A stretch of 64,000 nucleotides of DNA from Hypomyces perniciosus (lineage: Eukaryota; Ascomycota; Sordariomycetes; Hypocreales; Hypocreaceae). Shown piece by piece: positions 16,729-29,000 of this stretch. Under the pieces are notes generated by a model, which was not told where the DNA came from, ran no database searches, and was given only the letters and a program-made list of their open reading frames with translations. Each line of letters starts with the position of its first letter. The stretch's first letter is position 1. Position numbers and translations under genes: made by a program. The DNA lies in NCBI GenBank assembly GCA_008477525.1, contig SPDT01000014.1:81292-145291 (forward strand), given 5' to 3'.

Positions 16729-19700
16729 ATGATAATAATATCTATTTTATCTCTTTTACTTTCTAACGCCGTCAATGTAAGACGTGATATATCAATTCTA
16801 TATAATAGAATTGCGATATTAATATTAATTTATTGTATTTTAAACGATATATCCTCTTTAACTGTAGTAACTAAAGGTATAGGTCTACATGGAGGTTTAT
16901 TGTTAATTACAAATATTACACAAATATTCCATATTTTCTTATTTATAGTGAGTATATTAATATTAACATTAACTAGTTTCTATCCTAGAAAAGTGTGAGT
17001 ATCAGAATATTCATCTTTAAAAGATTTAGTGTTATATAAATTTGTATATTATAATACTAAAATTATAAATAAAATGGGTGAACAATTTAAAATAATAGAA
17101 TACCCTGAACAACAGCTTGGGAGGCTGTAGTATTTATGGGGGAAAACTGCCAAATTCCGGGGAAGCCCTAAAGCTTTTGATACCAAATCTGGTTGAATTT
17201 TACCGTGGTGGATGAATTAATTACTCATGTATGGTAACAAGTCAAAAGATTCTTGAAAAAGGAATGGGTAATCGCGGATCTAAGTCAAATATAGGTAACA
17301 CTTTATTTGTAAAAGAGCAACGAGTAGACGGTAGTTGCATAGGGTGAACAACTCGTCCTATGTTAAGGTATACTCTTAGAGGGTTCGAAAGAATTACCTG
17401 AGCTGGAATCCCTTCTAACCAAATTCTAAATAAACAACTATATTCAACAACTAAAGTTTCAAAAAATCTTATTGAATCTGAATTATATACTAATAACGAA
17501 GATAGTTTTAGTTTAAACCCTTGATTTGTAACTGGGTTTACAGATGGAGATGGTTCATTTTCTGTTTCTATTGCTAAAAAAAAATCAGGTACAGGGTGAA
17601 AGATTCAACCTGTGTTTACTATAGGGTTAGATTCAAAAGATTTAGATATTTTAGTTCAAATTAAAACTTTTTTTAAAGCAGGTAAAATCTATACTAGTAA
17701 AAGAGGTATAATTTATTATACTGTAGGTTCAACAAAAGATATAATAAAATATATCCTACCTCATTTTGACAAGTATCCTTTATTTTCTCTTAAATTAAAA
17801 GATTATTTAGTGTTTAAAGAGATAGTTCTTCTTATGGAAAAGGGGGAACATAATACCCTACCTGGTCTATTAAAAATCTTCTCTTTAAGAGCTATTTTAA
17901 ACAAAGGACTACCGGAGATAGTAAAAACTGAATTTCCGGATATAAATCCTGCTACTGTACCAGAGTTTAAGATATCCCCTATCTTAAATCCTCATTGGTT
18001 ATCAGGATTTATAACTGCAGAAGGGTCTTTCTTTATTTCTCTCTATCCTAATGAGGAAAGAAAAGCCGGATATGCAGTAAGTCTAATATTTAGTTTAAGT
18101 CAACACATTAAAGATCTAGAATTACTAGAATTAATTGTTAAATACTTGGCATGTGGTACAGTTAGAAAACCTAATTCTCTACTCCCTAGCTTGCGCATGG
18201 GAGACGAATCAGCTGAATTAGTTATCACTAAATCAGCGGACATTAACCTAAAATTAATTCCTTTCTTATCTAAATATACTCTTTCTGGGGTAAAGTTATT
18301 AGACTTCGAAAGATTTAAAAAAGCATCTCTTTTAATAGAAAATAAAGTGCACTTAACTTCAGAGGGAATTGTATTAATAAAAGCTATTAAAGATGCAATG
18401 TATAATAGAGAATTGTAAGGTTAATTTTACTAACCCCCATAACTTCGTAAGGGGGTACGATTTAGTTAAATTAAAGGTTATAATTTAAAGTTGTAATCTT
18501 AAGTTAAAAGTTAATTATTTAGAATTTGTATGATAAATCCAGTTACCACGTTAATATTATTATTTATAATTACAGGTGCTATATTCTTAATGTCAACTAA
18601 CGATTTAGTTTCTATTTTCCTTGCTATAGAATTACAAAGTTATGGTTTATACATACTAAGTACTATATATAGAAATTCAGAATTATCAACTACAGGTGGA
18701 TTAATGTACTTCTTATTAGGGGGATTAAGTTCTTGTTTTATTTTATTAGGTACAGGTTTAATATACGCTAACTCAGGAAGTACTAGTCTAGATGGTTTAT
18801 ACATTATAACTAGTATAAGCGATATAAGTTCTGTAGATTTATGATACAAACCTTATTACATAAATCTTTCTTTAGTAATATTTACTATAGGATTCTTATT
18901 TAAAGTAAGTGCAGCGCCTTTCCATTTCTGATCACCTAAAAAAGGACTTGGGAAATCCTTTACCGTTGGGTGTAAACTATCAAATTCCGGAAAACCCCTA
19001 GAACTTCAAGTACCAAGCTATATTCGAAAGGATATAAGTGGATGAACTAATCACTCATGTATGGTAACAAGCTTGAAGGCTTCTGAAAGGAACGTGGGCA
19101 ATCGCGGATCTAAGTCAGTAATATGTGAAAGTATTACTGTAAAAGAGCAACGAGTAAACGGTAGTTGATGTGGTATTAATTTACCACATTTAAGATGTAC
19201 TCTAATGGGTTTCGAAAGAAATTATCAAGTTAAAATCCCTTCTAATCAAATTATTCAAAGACAACTTTATTCTACTGTATCTAACTTGGACAATACTGCT
19301 AGTAAACTTCCTCAAGTAAATGAACCTTGATTTATATCAGGATTTTATGATGCTGAAGGATGCTTTCTTGTTATAGTCCGTAAATCACCAAAAAGCAAAC
19401 TAGGTTGACAAATAGAGGCTAATTTTACAATTAATCTTCATATTAGAGATCTAAATCTTTTAAAACTTATTCAAACTTACTTTGGGGTAGGAAGAATAGG
19501 TAAAGAAAGAAATGGTTGTTGTGATTTTACAGTAGGTTCTCTAGATCAAATAATAACAAAAGTAATACCTCATTTTGATAAATATCCCTTAAAAACTAAG
19601 AAATATTCTGATTATCTATTATTTAAAGAAGTAGTTATGATGATGCAACGTGGGGAACATTTAACAGCTGAAGGTTTACAAAAAATAATAAATATTAGAG

Positions 19701-22700
19701 CTTCTCTTAATAGAGGATTAACTCCTTTACTACTAGAAGCCTTTCCTAGTACTGTTGCTTTAGCAAGACCATTATTACCACTTAATAATACTAAATTAGT
19801 GCTACGCACTCAATGGGTAGCTGGTTTTACAAGTGGTGATGGTTGTTTTAAAGTTAGTATTAGAGAATCTAAATTATATAAAACAGGAAGTCGTGTAGCA
19901 TTGCTTTTTGTAGTAACTCAACATATTAGAGATGAATTACTATTGAAAAGTTTAGTAGATTTCTTTGGATGTGGTCAAACTTATTCTTATAAGGATTATA
20001 TTGAGTTTAGATGTCAATCATTCAAAGATAATTATGAAAAGATTTTACCTTTTTTCTATAAATACCCTATTATTGGTGTGAAATCACAGGATTTCGAAGA
20101 TTGAGCTAAAGTGGCGGAAATGATACAAACAAAAGTTCATTTAACTAACGAAGGTTTTGATCAGATTCGTCAAATAAGAGCGGTAATGAATAAAGGTAGA
20201 TATCTAGAATAAACTACACATAGACTTTTATATTATTTAGTATAAATATATGAGATTATGTATTTATATTGAAGATTTAGATAGTATATATTTATTAAAT
20301 ACTTTTGTATAAAGTTGTTCTTTTCTTTAATTTGGACGATAAATTTAACCGTCGTGGACGTTTATGATGCTATACCTACTATAGTAACTACTTTTGTAGC
20401 TCTTATAGCTAAAATTTCTATATTTATCTTATTATTACAATTAGTATATTACACTAACAATAGCTTCTCTGAAATGAGCTGAACATTTATACTATTACTA
20501 AGTTCTTTATTCTCACTAATAATAGGTACAGTAGTAGGTTTAACTCAATTTAGAATAAAAAGATTATTTGCTTATAGTACTATTGTGCGCCGTTGCGCTT
20601 TATTTATTCATGGAATCAAAGATTCTATGCAGTGTTCATATCTGCATCCGGCATCGGAGTTAGGTGGAGGGGAAAGCCCAACATTGAACTTAGCATCTCC
20701 GCTAAAAAGATTCATTAAGTTAATCCAGACATACTGATTAGGAATCTGAGCCGCGTTTTCTATGATTAAGACTATACTGTCTGAAGTCTATCTGCAAGGA
20801 TCCCCAACTATAGGGAACTGTCAAATCTGGTATAGGGCAGAAGGGTTAAATGGAATTTTGAAATGGTGAATTCCATTATGAACTAACCTCTTCCTGGGTA
20901 TAATCAATACTTTCAAAGCAGAGAGTGGACAATCTAAGGAAAACTTAGGGATAAATTTAAGAACTACGGGATTGCCTAAGGTCAGAAATGACTATGGTAA
21001 CAGAGGAATCATAGTACCTTTGGGAGTCTTAAGACTCACAAGTATCGTACCGAAAGGTGCAGTAGCATTGGGAAGGATTCCAGGTCAATGAAATTATAAC
21101 TACTCTAATACCGCTGGGGATTCCAGTACAGTTAAATCTGACGCTATCAGAAAGTTATTATGATTAGGGGAAAAATGTAAAGAGAACAAAAATTATGAGG
21201 CTAGAGATATATACAACATAATGTATATGTCAAAACTATATGAAATGGCATACAACAATCTAAAGAGTAACCCGGGAAATATGACTCCGGGTATAACTCC
21301 TACAACTCTAGATGGATTTTCAGCGGAGGTTATAAAAGAGATCATCAATAGTTTGAAAGATGGTTCATTCCAATTTAAACCAGGTAGAAGAGTAATGATC
21401 CCTAAAGACTCCGGTGGAGAAAGACCCTTAACAGTCGCACCTCCCAGAGATAAAATAGTTCAAGAGGTCATGAGAATGATTCTTGAGGTTATTTTTGAAC
21501 CGGGATTTTCACCGAACAGTCATGGATTCAGAACAGGTAAGAGCTGTCATACAGCACTTAAACAAATATTCACATCCTTTGGTATGGCCACTTGATACAT
21601 TGAGGGTGATATCTCTAAATGTTTTGACTCTTTCGACCACGAAATTTTAATAAAAATAATTAGAACTAGAGTGAAAGACGAAAGATTCATCAGACTTATC
21701 ATTAAAGCTCTTAAGGCCGGTTATTTTGAATTTAAAGAGTTCAAACACTCCATTATTGGAACTCCACAAGGTTCTATAATTAGTCCTATTCTATGTAATA
21801 TTTACATGAATGAATTCGACAAATTCATGGAGGAATTGGCCAACTCTTTCTCCAAAGGGACAAAAGCCAGAGGGAACCCAATTTGAATTAGCTATAATAA
21901 CAAGAAAAGAAGATCAACTTCAATCGTGGAGAAGATCAAATGACATAAACTTATGTTAAATGTCCCTTCCAAAGACCCTATGGATCCAAACTTCAAGAAA
22001 TTAGTATATGTAAGATATGCAGATGACTGATTGGTAGGAGTCAGAGGCTCTCGGGAGGACTGTACATTGCTACTAGAGAAAATCAAATTATTCCTAAAGG
22101 AAGAATTAAAATTGAACCTTAGCGAGAAGAAAACTCTAATAACCAATGCTAACAAAGGGAAAGCGCTATTCTTGGGAACTAATATATATAGATCCCGTCA
22201 CCAACTATTCAGTAGATCCGCCGGATTCACTAAAAGAGTAGGAAGAGAAATTAGACTAGAAGCTCCCCTAGAAAGAGCAATTAAGAAGTTGAGAAGCGCG
22301 AAATTCCTTGAAGGGGATATTCCTTCTCCTAGATTCCTATGAATGCACAATTCAAAGGACCAGATTATAGCCCTTTATAACTCTGTGTATAGAGGTTATA
22401 TAAACTACTACAGCTTTGCAGGTAATCTAGGAACATTTAGTGGATATATTCACATGGTGCTAAAATCATCATGTGCCAAACTTCTTGCGGCCAAGTTTAA
22501 CCAAAATTCTCAAAGAAAAATATTTGAATTATATGGTAAAGACTTACTGGGTAAAGACAAGATAGCCTTTGTAAACCCTTTATTCAGAAATAACCCATGA
22601 GATTTTAAAACACCCGCCGAGGTGAGATCTAATGATCAAATCACGGATAACGGTATTCTAAAATCCCTATATGCCGAAAGTCTATCTGTAGCATCTCTTG

Positions 22701-23666
22701 AAGGCTTATCCTGTGTAGTTTGTAGCTCAAACCATAGAGTGGAGATGCACCACGTCAGACATCTTAAAGACTTGAATCCAAATTTAAGTAAAATAGATGC
22801 CTTGATGGCGAAGAGACGTAGAAAACAGATTGCATTATGTAGAAGCTGTCATATGGAGCATCATTCTTCAAAAACTCTCAAACAATAATTCCCCTCCTTA
22901 ATTGACTGGAGAGCCGTATGACGGGAAACTGTCACGTACGGTTCGGGAAAGGGGGGTGCATCCTGGTAAAAGGGACCACCTTCTAGTTCATTCTCACGTA
23001 GGATTTATGCTTTTAGCTTTAGGTATATCAAGTATAGAGTCTACTCAAGCACTTATATTCTACTTAACTCAATATATTATAAGTAATTTAAATGCCTTTA
23101 TGATATTAATAGCTATAGGTTTCTCATTATACTATTATACAAGTGAAAACAAAGAACATGAAGAATTAATGGATAAAAATAATTCTCCAATACAACTAGT
23201 AAATCAATTGAAAGGTTATTTCCATATAAATCCTTTATTAGCCTTGAGTTTAGCTATAACTATATTTTCATTTGCAGGTATACCTCCTTTAATAGGATTC
23301 TTCGGAAAACAGATGGTATTAAGTGCTGCTTTAGATAAAGGTCTTGTATTCTTATCTTTAATAGCTATATTAACTAGTGTTATCGGTGGAGTTTACTATC
23401 TAGGTATAATAAAAGAAATGTTCTTTAGTTTACCTGATTATAAAGTTAACACTTTACTAGAAAATTTAATATTAAAAGGTAATGTATTGAATAATAATAA
23501 AACAGTAATCAAAAATATAAACTTTAAATATAATAATATAGTTATATCAAGCCCTATTGCTTTTGTTATATCTAATATAACACTTATAATTTTATTATTT
23601 ATATTTATGAATAAAGAATGGCTAAGCATGGGTACCATATTGGTACAAATCTTATTTAATTGTTAA
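16729..23666 (+). CDS. nad2: NADH dehydrogenase subunit 2, four exons
   Basis: Proton-pumping membrane subunit of complex I. Exons 16729-17106, 18551-18937, 20357-20584 and 22992-23666 join without frame error to 555 codons plus stop, close to the family length. Conserved text: [20 protein letters not shown] at the start, [38 protein letters not shown] across the second joint, and [20 protein letters not shown] near the end. Two joints follow the group I rule (T before, G at the intron end); the third is group II (GTGCG...AT). The stop TAA is directly followed by the nad3 ATG, so the two are probably co-transcribed. A repeat of this gene is on copies 2 and 3 of the window. Confidence 0.93.
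17231..18418 (+). CDS. LAGLIDADG endonuclease of nad2 intron 1
   Basis: ATG 17231 to TAA 18416-18418, 395 aa with TGA as Trp. The N-terminal ~70 codons overlap the intron core. Motif 1, [11 protein letters not shown], is near residue 101 and motif 2, [12 protein letters not shown], near 258. A stop (TAG 17128-17130) separates it from the exon frame, so it needs its own start. The in-frame 35-base GC cluster (18174-18208) adds [11 protein letters not shown] in the second domain, possibly impairing it. Probable role: intron homing, perhaps maturase. Confidence 0.82.
18174..18208 (+). repeat. 35-base palindromic GC cluster, second copy
   Basis: Identical to 9255-9289 and carried in frame. Confidence 0.85.
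18938..20356 (+). mobile_element. nad2 intron 2, group I
   Basis: Starts after CCT of the SP codons and ends in GTG before GACGTTTATGATGC. Core strings CAAATTCCGGAAAACCCC, AATCGCGGATCTAAGTC and GAGCAACGAGTAAACGG are close to those of intron 1. Confidence 0.87.
19061..20212 (+). CDS. LAGLIDADG endonuclease of nad2 intron 2
   Basis: 383 aa from the first intron ATG. The frame is open right from the end of exon 2 (18938), so translation as an exon fusion with later processing is possible. Motif 1, [11 protein letters not shown], is near 19336 and motif 2, [11 protein letters not shown], near 19820, with acidic residues present. A GTGCTACGCAC cluster at ~19800 is in frame just before motif 2 ([10 protein letters not shown]). 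Otherwise intact. Confidence 0.85.
20585..22888 (+). CDS. group II intron reverse transcriptase/maturase with HNH domain
   Basis: The frame is open from the first base of the intron, continuous with nad2 exon 3, for 767 codons (TGA = Trp) to TAA 22886-22888. It is therefore likely made as an exon fusion and then processed, as for yeast cox1 aI1/aI2. An internal ATG at 21221 would give ~555 aa. RT blocks: [15 protein letters not shown] (~21598), [20 protein letters not shown] (~21759), YVRYADDWLVGV (~22006; YADD catalytic site). The maturase domain X follows ([17 protein letters not shown]). The C-terminal HNH has [14 protein letters not shown] and CRSCHMEHH, with zinc-binding pairs and His-Asn-His residues visible. 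All elements for splicing and retrohoming appear present. Confidence 0.9.
22911..22946 (+). other. group II intron domain V
   Basis: GAGCCGTATGACGGGAAACT and CACGTACGGTTCGG form the 34-base hairpin with GAAA loop and AC bulge typical of domain V. Confidence 0.92.
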
Positions 23667-25369
23667 ATGAGTAGTGTAACATTACTTTTTATTTTCGTTT
23701 CTGTTTTAGCTTTAGTTTTTTTACTTCTTAATTTCATATTAGCTCCTCATAATCCTAAACTTTGATCTGGGAAATCATTACATTGGGATAAACTGCCAAA
23801 TTCCGGGGACCCCCTAAAGCTCTTGGTACTAAGCCGTATATGAAAATATATAGGTGGCTGAAGTAATTACTCAGGTATAGTAACAAGCCAAGAGATGATT
23901 GAAAAAGAAATGGGATATCGCGGATCTAAGTCAATAGTAAGTCAAAATACTATTGTAAAAGAGCAACGAGTAGACGGTAGTTACATTGAATATTTTAATA
24001 AGAAAAATTTATCAATGTTAAGGTATACTCTAGTGGGCTTCGAAAGAAGTTATCTGATCAAAATCCCTTCTAACTTTATAAATTTAAAAAGAAATTTTAG
24101 TACCTTAGAATCTAAATTAAATCCTTTTTACGTCACAGGTTTTGTAGACGGTGAAGGTTCTTTTATATTAACTATAATAAGAGATAATAAATATAAATCT
24201 GGTTGACGTGTAGCTTGTAGATTTGTAATAAGTTTACATAAAAAAGATATAATGTTATTAAATAACATTAAAGAATTTTTCGGTACAGGTAGCGTATTCC
24301 ATATGTCTAAGGACTCTGCACAATATCGTGTTGAATCTTTAGCAGGTTTAGATATTATAATCAATCATTTTGATAAATACCCTTTAATTACAAAAAAACA
24401 AGCAGATTATAAGTTATTTAAATTAGCCCATAATTTAATAAAAAATAAAAGCCATCTTACTAAAGATGGATTATTAGAACTTGTAGCTTTAAAGGCTGTA
24501 ATAAATAATGGTATTAATAATGATTTAAGTATTGCTTTCCCAAATATTGCTACTGTCTTAAGACCTGAAGTACAAGAACCTCAAATAATGAATCCTTATT
24601 GATTATCAGGGTTTGTAGAAGCAGAGGGTTGTTTTAGTGTTGTTATTTTTAAGAATAAAACATCTAAATTAGGTGAAGCAGTTAAATTAAGTTTTATATT
24701 AACTCAAAGTATTAGAGATGAGTCTTTAATAAAAAGTTTAATAGAATATTTAGGGTGTGGTAATACAAGTTTAGATTCTAGAGGTACTATTGATTTTAAA
24801 GTAACTAATTTTTCTAGTATAAAAGATATCATTATTCCTTTTTTCATTAAATATCCTTTAATAGGTAATAAAAATTTAGACCTATCAGATTTTAGTGAAA
24901 TAACAAGATTAATGGAAAATAAATCGCATTTAACCTTAGAAGGGTTAAATAAAATAAAAGAAATCCGTAATAAGATGAATACGAATAGAAAATAAGTTTA
25001 AAATCAATGTATTAATTTATAAACATGAGAAATTTGGTTTAAACGTATCAAGAAAAGTACAGTATATTTGAATGTGGTTTCCACAGTTTCCTTGGACAAA
25101 ATAGAAGTCAATTCGGTGTAAAATTCTTTATTTTTGCTTTAGTTTATTTATTATTAGACTTAGAAATATTAGTTATATACCCCTATGGTCTTAGTAGCTA
25201 TGAAAATGGAATTTATGGTTTAATAATCGTACTTATCTTTATAGGTATAATAACTGCAGGATTTGTATTTGAATTAGGTAAAAATGCTTTAAAAATAGAT
25301 AGCAGACAATCTTACAATTATTTCTATAAATCAAAAAAATTTATAAATACATTTATTGAAAATAAATAA
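23667..25369 (+). CDS. nad3: NADH dehydrogenase subunit 3, two exons
   Basis: Complex I membrane subunit. Exons 23667-23756 and 25046-25369, 137 aa. Starts immediately after the nad2 stop with no spacer. Conserved [24 protein letters not shown] spans the intron joint, and [20 protein letters not shown] is diagnostic for ND3. TAA at 25367-25369. Confidence 0.93.
23757..25045 (+). mobile_element. nad3 intron, group I
   Basis: After T of CCT, ending AAACG/TATCAAG. Core strings CAAATTCCGGGGACCCCC, ATCGCGGATCTAAGTC, GAGCAACGAGTAGACGG and AAGGTATACTC make it a sister of the first two nad2 introns. Confidence 0.87.
23895..24995 (+). CDS. LAGLIDADG endonuclease of the nad3 intron
   Basis: 366 aa from ATG 23895 to TAA 24993-24995; the frame is also open back to exon 1. 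Motif 1, [11 protein letters not shown], is near 24133 and motif 2, [11 protein letters not shown], near 24604. Both acidic residues are present and no GC cluster interrupts it. It resembles the HEs of nad2 introns 1 and 2 in layout and leader text ([10 protein letters not shown]). Likely active in homing. Confidence 0.87.
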
Positions 25370-25395
25370 GGCTTTTAGGGTCTTATATTGTGCTT

Positions 25396-25512
25396 GCTTT
25401 TTTTTTTTCCATGCGCATACCTTGTAGCGCAAGCTATGCTATGCTATGCTATGCTATGCTAGGTACAGAAGCAAAGCAAGCAAGCCAGCAAGCAAGCAAG
25501 CTTGCATGCAAA
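25396..25512 (+). repeat. pentamer/tetramer tandem repeats and GC cluster upstream of atp9
   Basis: GC cluster at 25412-25439, then TGCTA repeated about five times (25435-25461), then AAGC/AGCA tetramers to GCTTGCATGC. Typical slippage-prone intergenic sequence. Confidence 0.8.
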
Positions 25513-25517
25513 TAAAA

Positions 25518-25590
25518 TTTTCTATTTATTTTGTGAAATTGACATTTCTAATATTAAAAAGTACAACAATTTACGAGATTTTTATTTTTA
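25518..25590 (+). repeat. atp9 leader segment, copy also at 1373-1447
   Basis: Lies 18 bases upstream of the atp9 ATG. Nearly identical to the sequence before the HE pseudogene at 1464. Confidence 0.82.
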
Positions 25591-25601
25591 ACATTTTATA
25601 A

Positions 25602-25832
<231 letters not shown>

Positions 25833-26041
25833 TTAGATTTCTTAAATTTAAGAAAACTTTTTATTACAAAATATATAATTATTATATAAACATATGTATT
25901 TATATAATGGTCGTGGTGGGTGGGTTATTAGAATAGACTAAAAAAAATTCGTGCGCATACCTTGTAGCGCAAGCTATGCTATAAAAAAATTAAAAAAAAA
26001 CAATTCTATTTATAATCAGAAATTTTATATTATAATTTTTC
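25833..26041 (+). other. atp9-cox2 spacer
   Basis: AT-rich, no gene. Contains GGTCGTGGTGGGTGGGTTA (~25908) and a GC cluster copy at 25952-25979. Confidence 0.6.
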
Positions 26042-29000
26042 ATGAAAAATATATTAAATTCATTTATATATATGGATGCACCTGTTGCTTGAGGTATATA
26101 CTTTCAAGATAGTGCTACTCCACAAATGGAAGGATTAGTAGAATTACATGACAACATCATGTATTACTTAGTAATAATTTTATTTGGCGTAGGATGAGTA
26201 CTTTTCTCTATAATAAGAAATTTTGCAGCAAAAAGATCACCTATTTCACATAAATACTTAAACCATGGTAAAGAAGTGCCTTTTCAAAAGTGTTTTAAGT
26301 TTAATACTTTAAATAATCTAAATTATATACGTTTTTACAGTACAACGCCTTCTTCAGAAGTTAATAGTATAAAGTTTTACGAAGATGCTTATTCTATGAA
26401 AAAATCAATTATAAAAGATAATAAAAATAAATCCGGAATTTACAAATGGACCAATAAACTAACAAATGATATATACATTGGGCAATCAGTAGATTTAGCC
26501 AAAAGATTTATAAAATATTTTAATATTAGTTATTTAAGAAATAGAAATACTCTTGTAATAAGTAGAGCTTTAATTAAATACGGTGCGCAAGCGACTAATT
26601 TTTCATTAGAGATTTTAGAATATTGTGATACAGCTAATTTAACAGAAAGAGAACAATATTATTTTGATAAATTAAATCCTAAGTACAATACATTAAAAAT
26701 AGCTGGTAGTTCTTTAGGTCATAAACTTACTGAAGAAACTAAAACAAAAATTAGTAAATCTTTAAAAGGAATTTATGTTAAAGAAAAATCTGCTTTATAT
26801 GGTCGTACTCATTCTGAAGAAACTAAAGCATTGATGGCTTTAAAAAAATCTGTCCGCAGGCTAGAAAATAATCCTTTATTTGGTAAAACTCATAGTGAAG
26901 AAACTAAAGAGTTAATGAGACAAAAAGCTTTAGGTAGAAAACATTCTGAAGAAACTCTATTAAAAATGAGTGCTAATAGAGGTTATCTTGTTTACATACA
27001 TGAAAAATGTGATTCAGAAGGATTTAAATTAATTGGTAGTTTTGTTTCAATAAGAAGAGCAGCTAAATTTTTAGGAATTAGTAGCAATACTGTAAGACTG
27101 TATATAAATTCAGGTCAAATATTTAAAGACAGATATAAATTTACTGGTGGAACTCCAAAATAAACTTAAAAAAACTATGAAAAAAATTCCACTATATGCT
27201 GGAAACTCCTAAAGCCTTTAAGTACTATAAAGTTAATAAACATATACTTTATCAGTGACAACCTTAAAGGATGTACAATGGATTATCAGCAGGAAACCAC
27301 CCAGGTATTAAATACCTTAGCGGGATCCTCAGAGACTACACGTGGAAACCTTATATGTAAGTATACATATATGGTAAGATATAGTCCAGTTAAGTATGAA
27401 AGTACTTATGTTTTTGACATTAATAGAATTAATCTGAACTATAACACCAGCTGTTATATTAATACTTATAGCATTCCCATCTTTCAAATTATTGTATTTA
27501 ATGGACGAAGTTAACGACCCTTCAATGTCTATTATAGCTGAAGGACATCAGTGATATTGAAGTTACCAATATCCAGATTTCATAGATTCTAACGAAGAAT
27601 TTATAGAATTTGATTCTTATATAGTACCTGATTCAGACTTAGAAGAAGGTGGATTAAGAATGTTAGAAGTTGATAACAGAGTAATAGTTCCTGAATTAAC
27701 ACATATTAGATTCGTTATAACATCTGGAGATGTTATACATTCTTTCGCTTGTCCTTCTTTAGGTATAAAATGTGACGCATATCCTGGTAGACTAAATCAA
27801 GTATCTGTATTTATTAACAGAGAAGGTGTATTCTATGGTCTTATCGAACAATGGCCAAAACTGTAGTGAACCTATGGTTATAAATCATCAAATTGCGGGA
27901 AACCCCTAAAGGAATCTTAACCAAGTAAGTATGGTAACATAACTTATGGCACAGGTAATGACTCGTGGTATGGTAAAATCAAGATTTATTATTCAATGGG
28001 CAATCCGCAGCCAAGTACCAAATATAAAATATTTGGTATGCAGTTCATCGACTAGACGGTGGTTGGTATTATTAGTTTTAATAATGCTTAAGGTATAGTC
28101 AGCCCCCACCTGAAAGGGTGCAGAAAAATATGAAGAATATTCATATTTTTTGTTAAATAGATATATATTAATTCGTTAATTATATTTAGGGATCTCTACA
28201 ATAGTTTGCTAAACTTAATTTAATGTAAAAATAAATGAATACAAACACAGAAAGCACTTGTCTTTCATATGAAAGACTATTGTAGTATTTGCATGATACA
28301 ATTAGTAAAAGTGTTTTTAATAATCACTTCATGTTCGATAAACGTATTGGATTAAGTTCTATAGCTGCTGTATCTTTAACTAGATGTTTTAGTACAAGTA
28401 GATCTATTAATTCAATTAGACCTTTGGTAAATAACCCAGAGTCTTTAGCGTTAGAGCATATCAATAGTGGAAAACCTACTACTTCGACAGTTATCAATAA
28501 AATATTATTAAATCAAAATTTATCAGTTACTGACTCGAAATTACAAGAATTATTAAAAGTTAAAGGTGTTGAAGTGGATCTTCCAATATCAACATCGGAA
28601 AATCATAAACTTTTAGATGAATTAACAGGTAAATCTAAATATAAAGGTTTCTCTGGTGTATATATCTTTATACATAAAAATACAGATCATAAATACGTAG
28701 GTTCATCTAATTTACTAAGACGTAGAATGGATTACTATTTCAAAGGAGATTTTCCATTAGCGGGTAAATTTTTACCTTTACTTCACAAAGAAGGGCTAAA
28801 AGCTTTTAAATTAGTAATTTTTAAATTAGATAGTAATAAATTTAGTAATCAAGACTCTTTAATTTTAGAACAGTATTATTTATTAAATAAAGAATTTAAC
28901 TTGAATACATTAAGAGTTGTTAATGCAGGATCATCTAAAGGGGATACTGTATATGTTTATGATCTAACATGTAGTACTCTTTATTATCATGCTAAATCTA

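Larger units (their letters stand above)
17107..18550 (+). mobile_element. nad2 intron 1, group I
   Basis: Core strings AAACTGCCAAATTCCGGGG, AATCGCGGATCTAAGTC, GAGCAACGAGTAGACGG and AAGGTATACTC (P, Q, R, S equivalents) lie upstream of and within the HE start. Closely related cores occur in nad2 intron 2 and the nad3 intron. Confidence 0.85.
20585..22991 (+). mobile_element. nad2 intron 3, group II
   Basis: 5' end GTGCGCCG, domain V at 22911-22946, 3' end ...TTCAT. Exon flanks TACTATT/TCTCAC. The intron carries a complete RT ORF and is probably a retrohoming element. Confidence 0.9.

Noticed and set aside
25427..25512. CRISPR-like array or origin of replication
   Set aside because: Simple tandem 4-5-base repeats without spacers, and no other origin signals.
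27278..27514. 78-codon ORF across the end of cox2 intron 1
   Set aside because: It translates the intron core and then cox2 exon 2 in the wrong frame.
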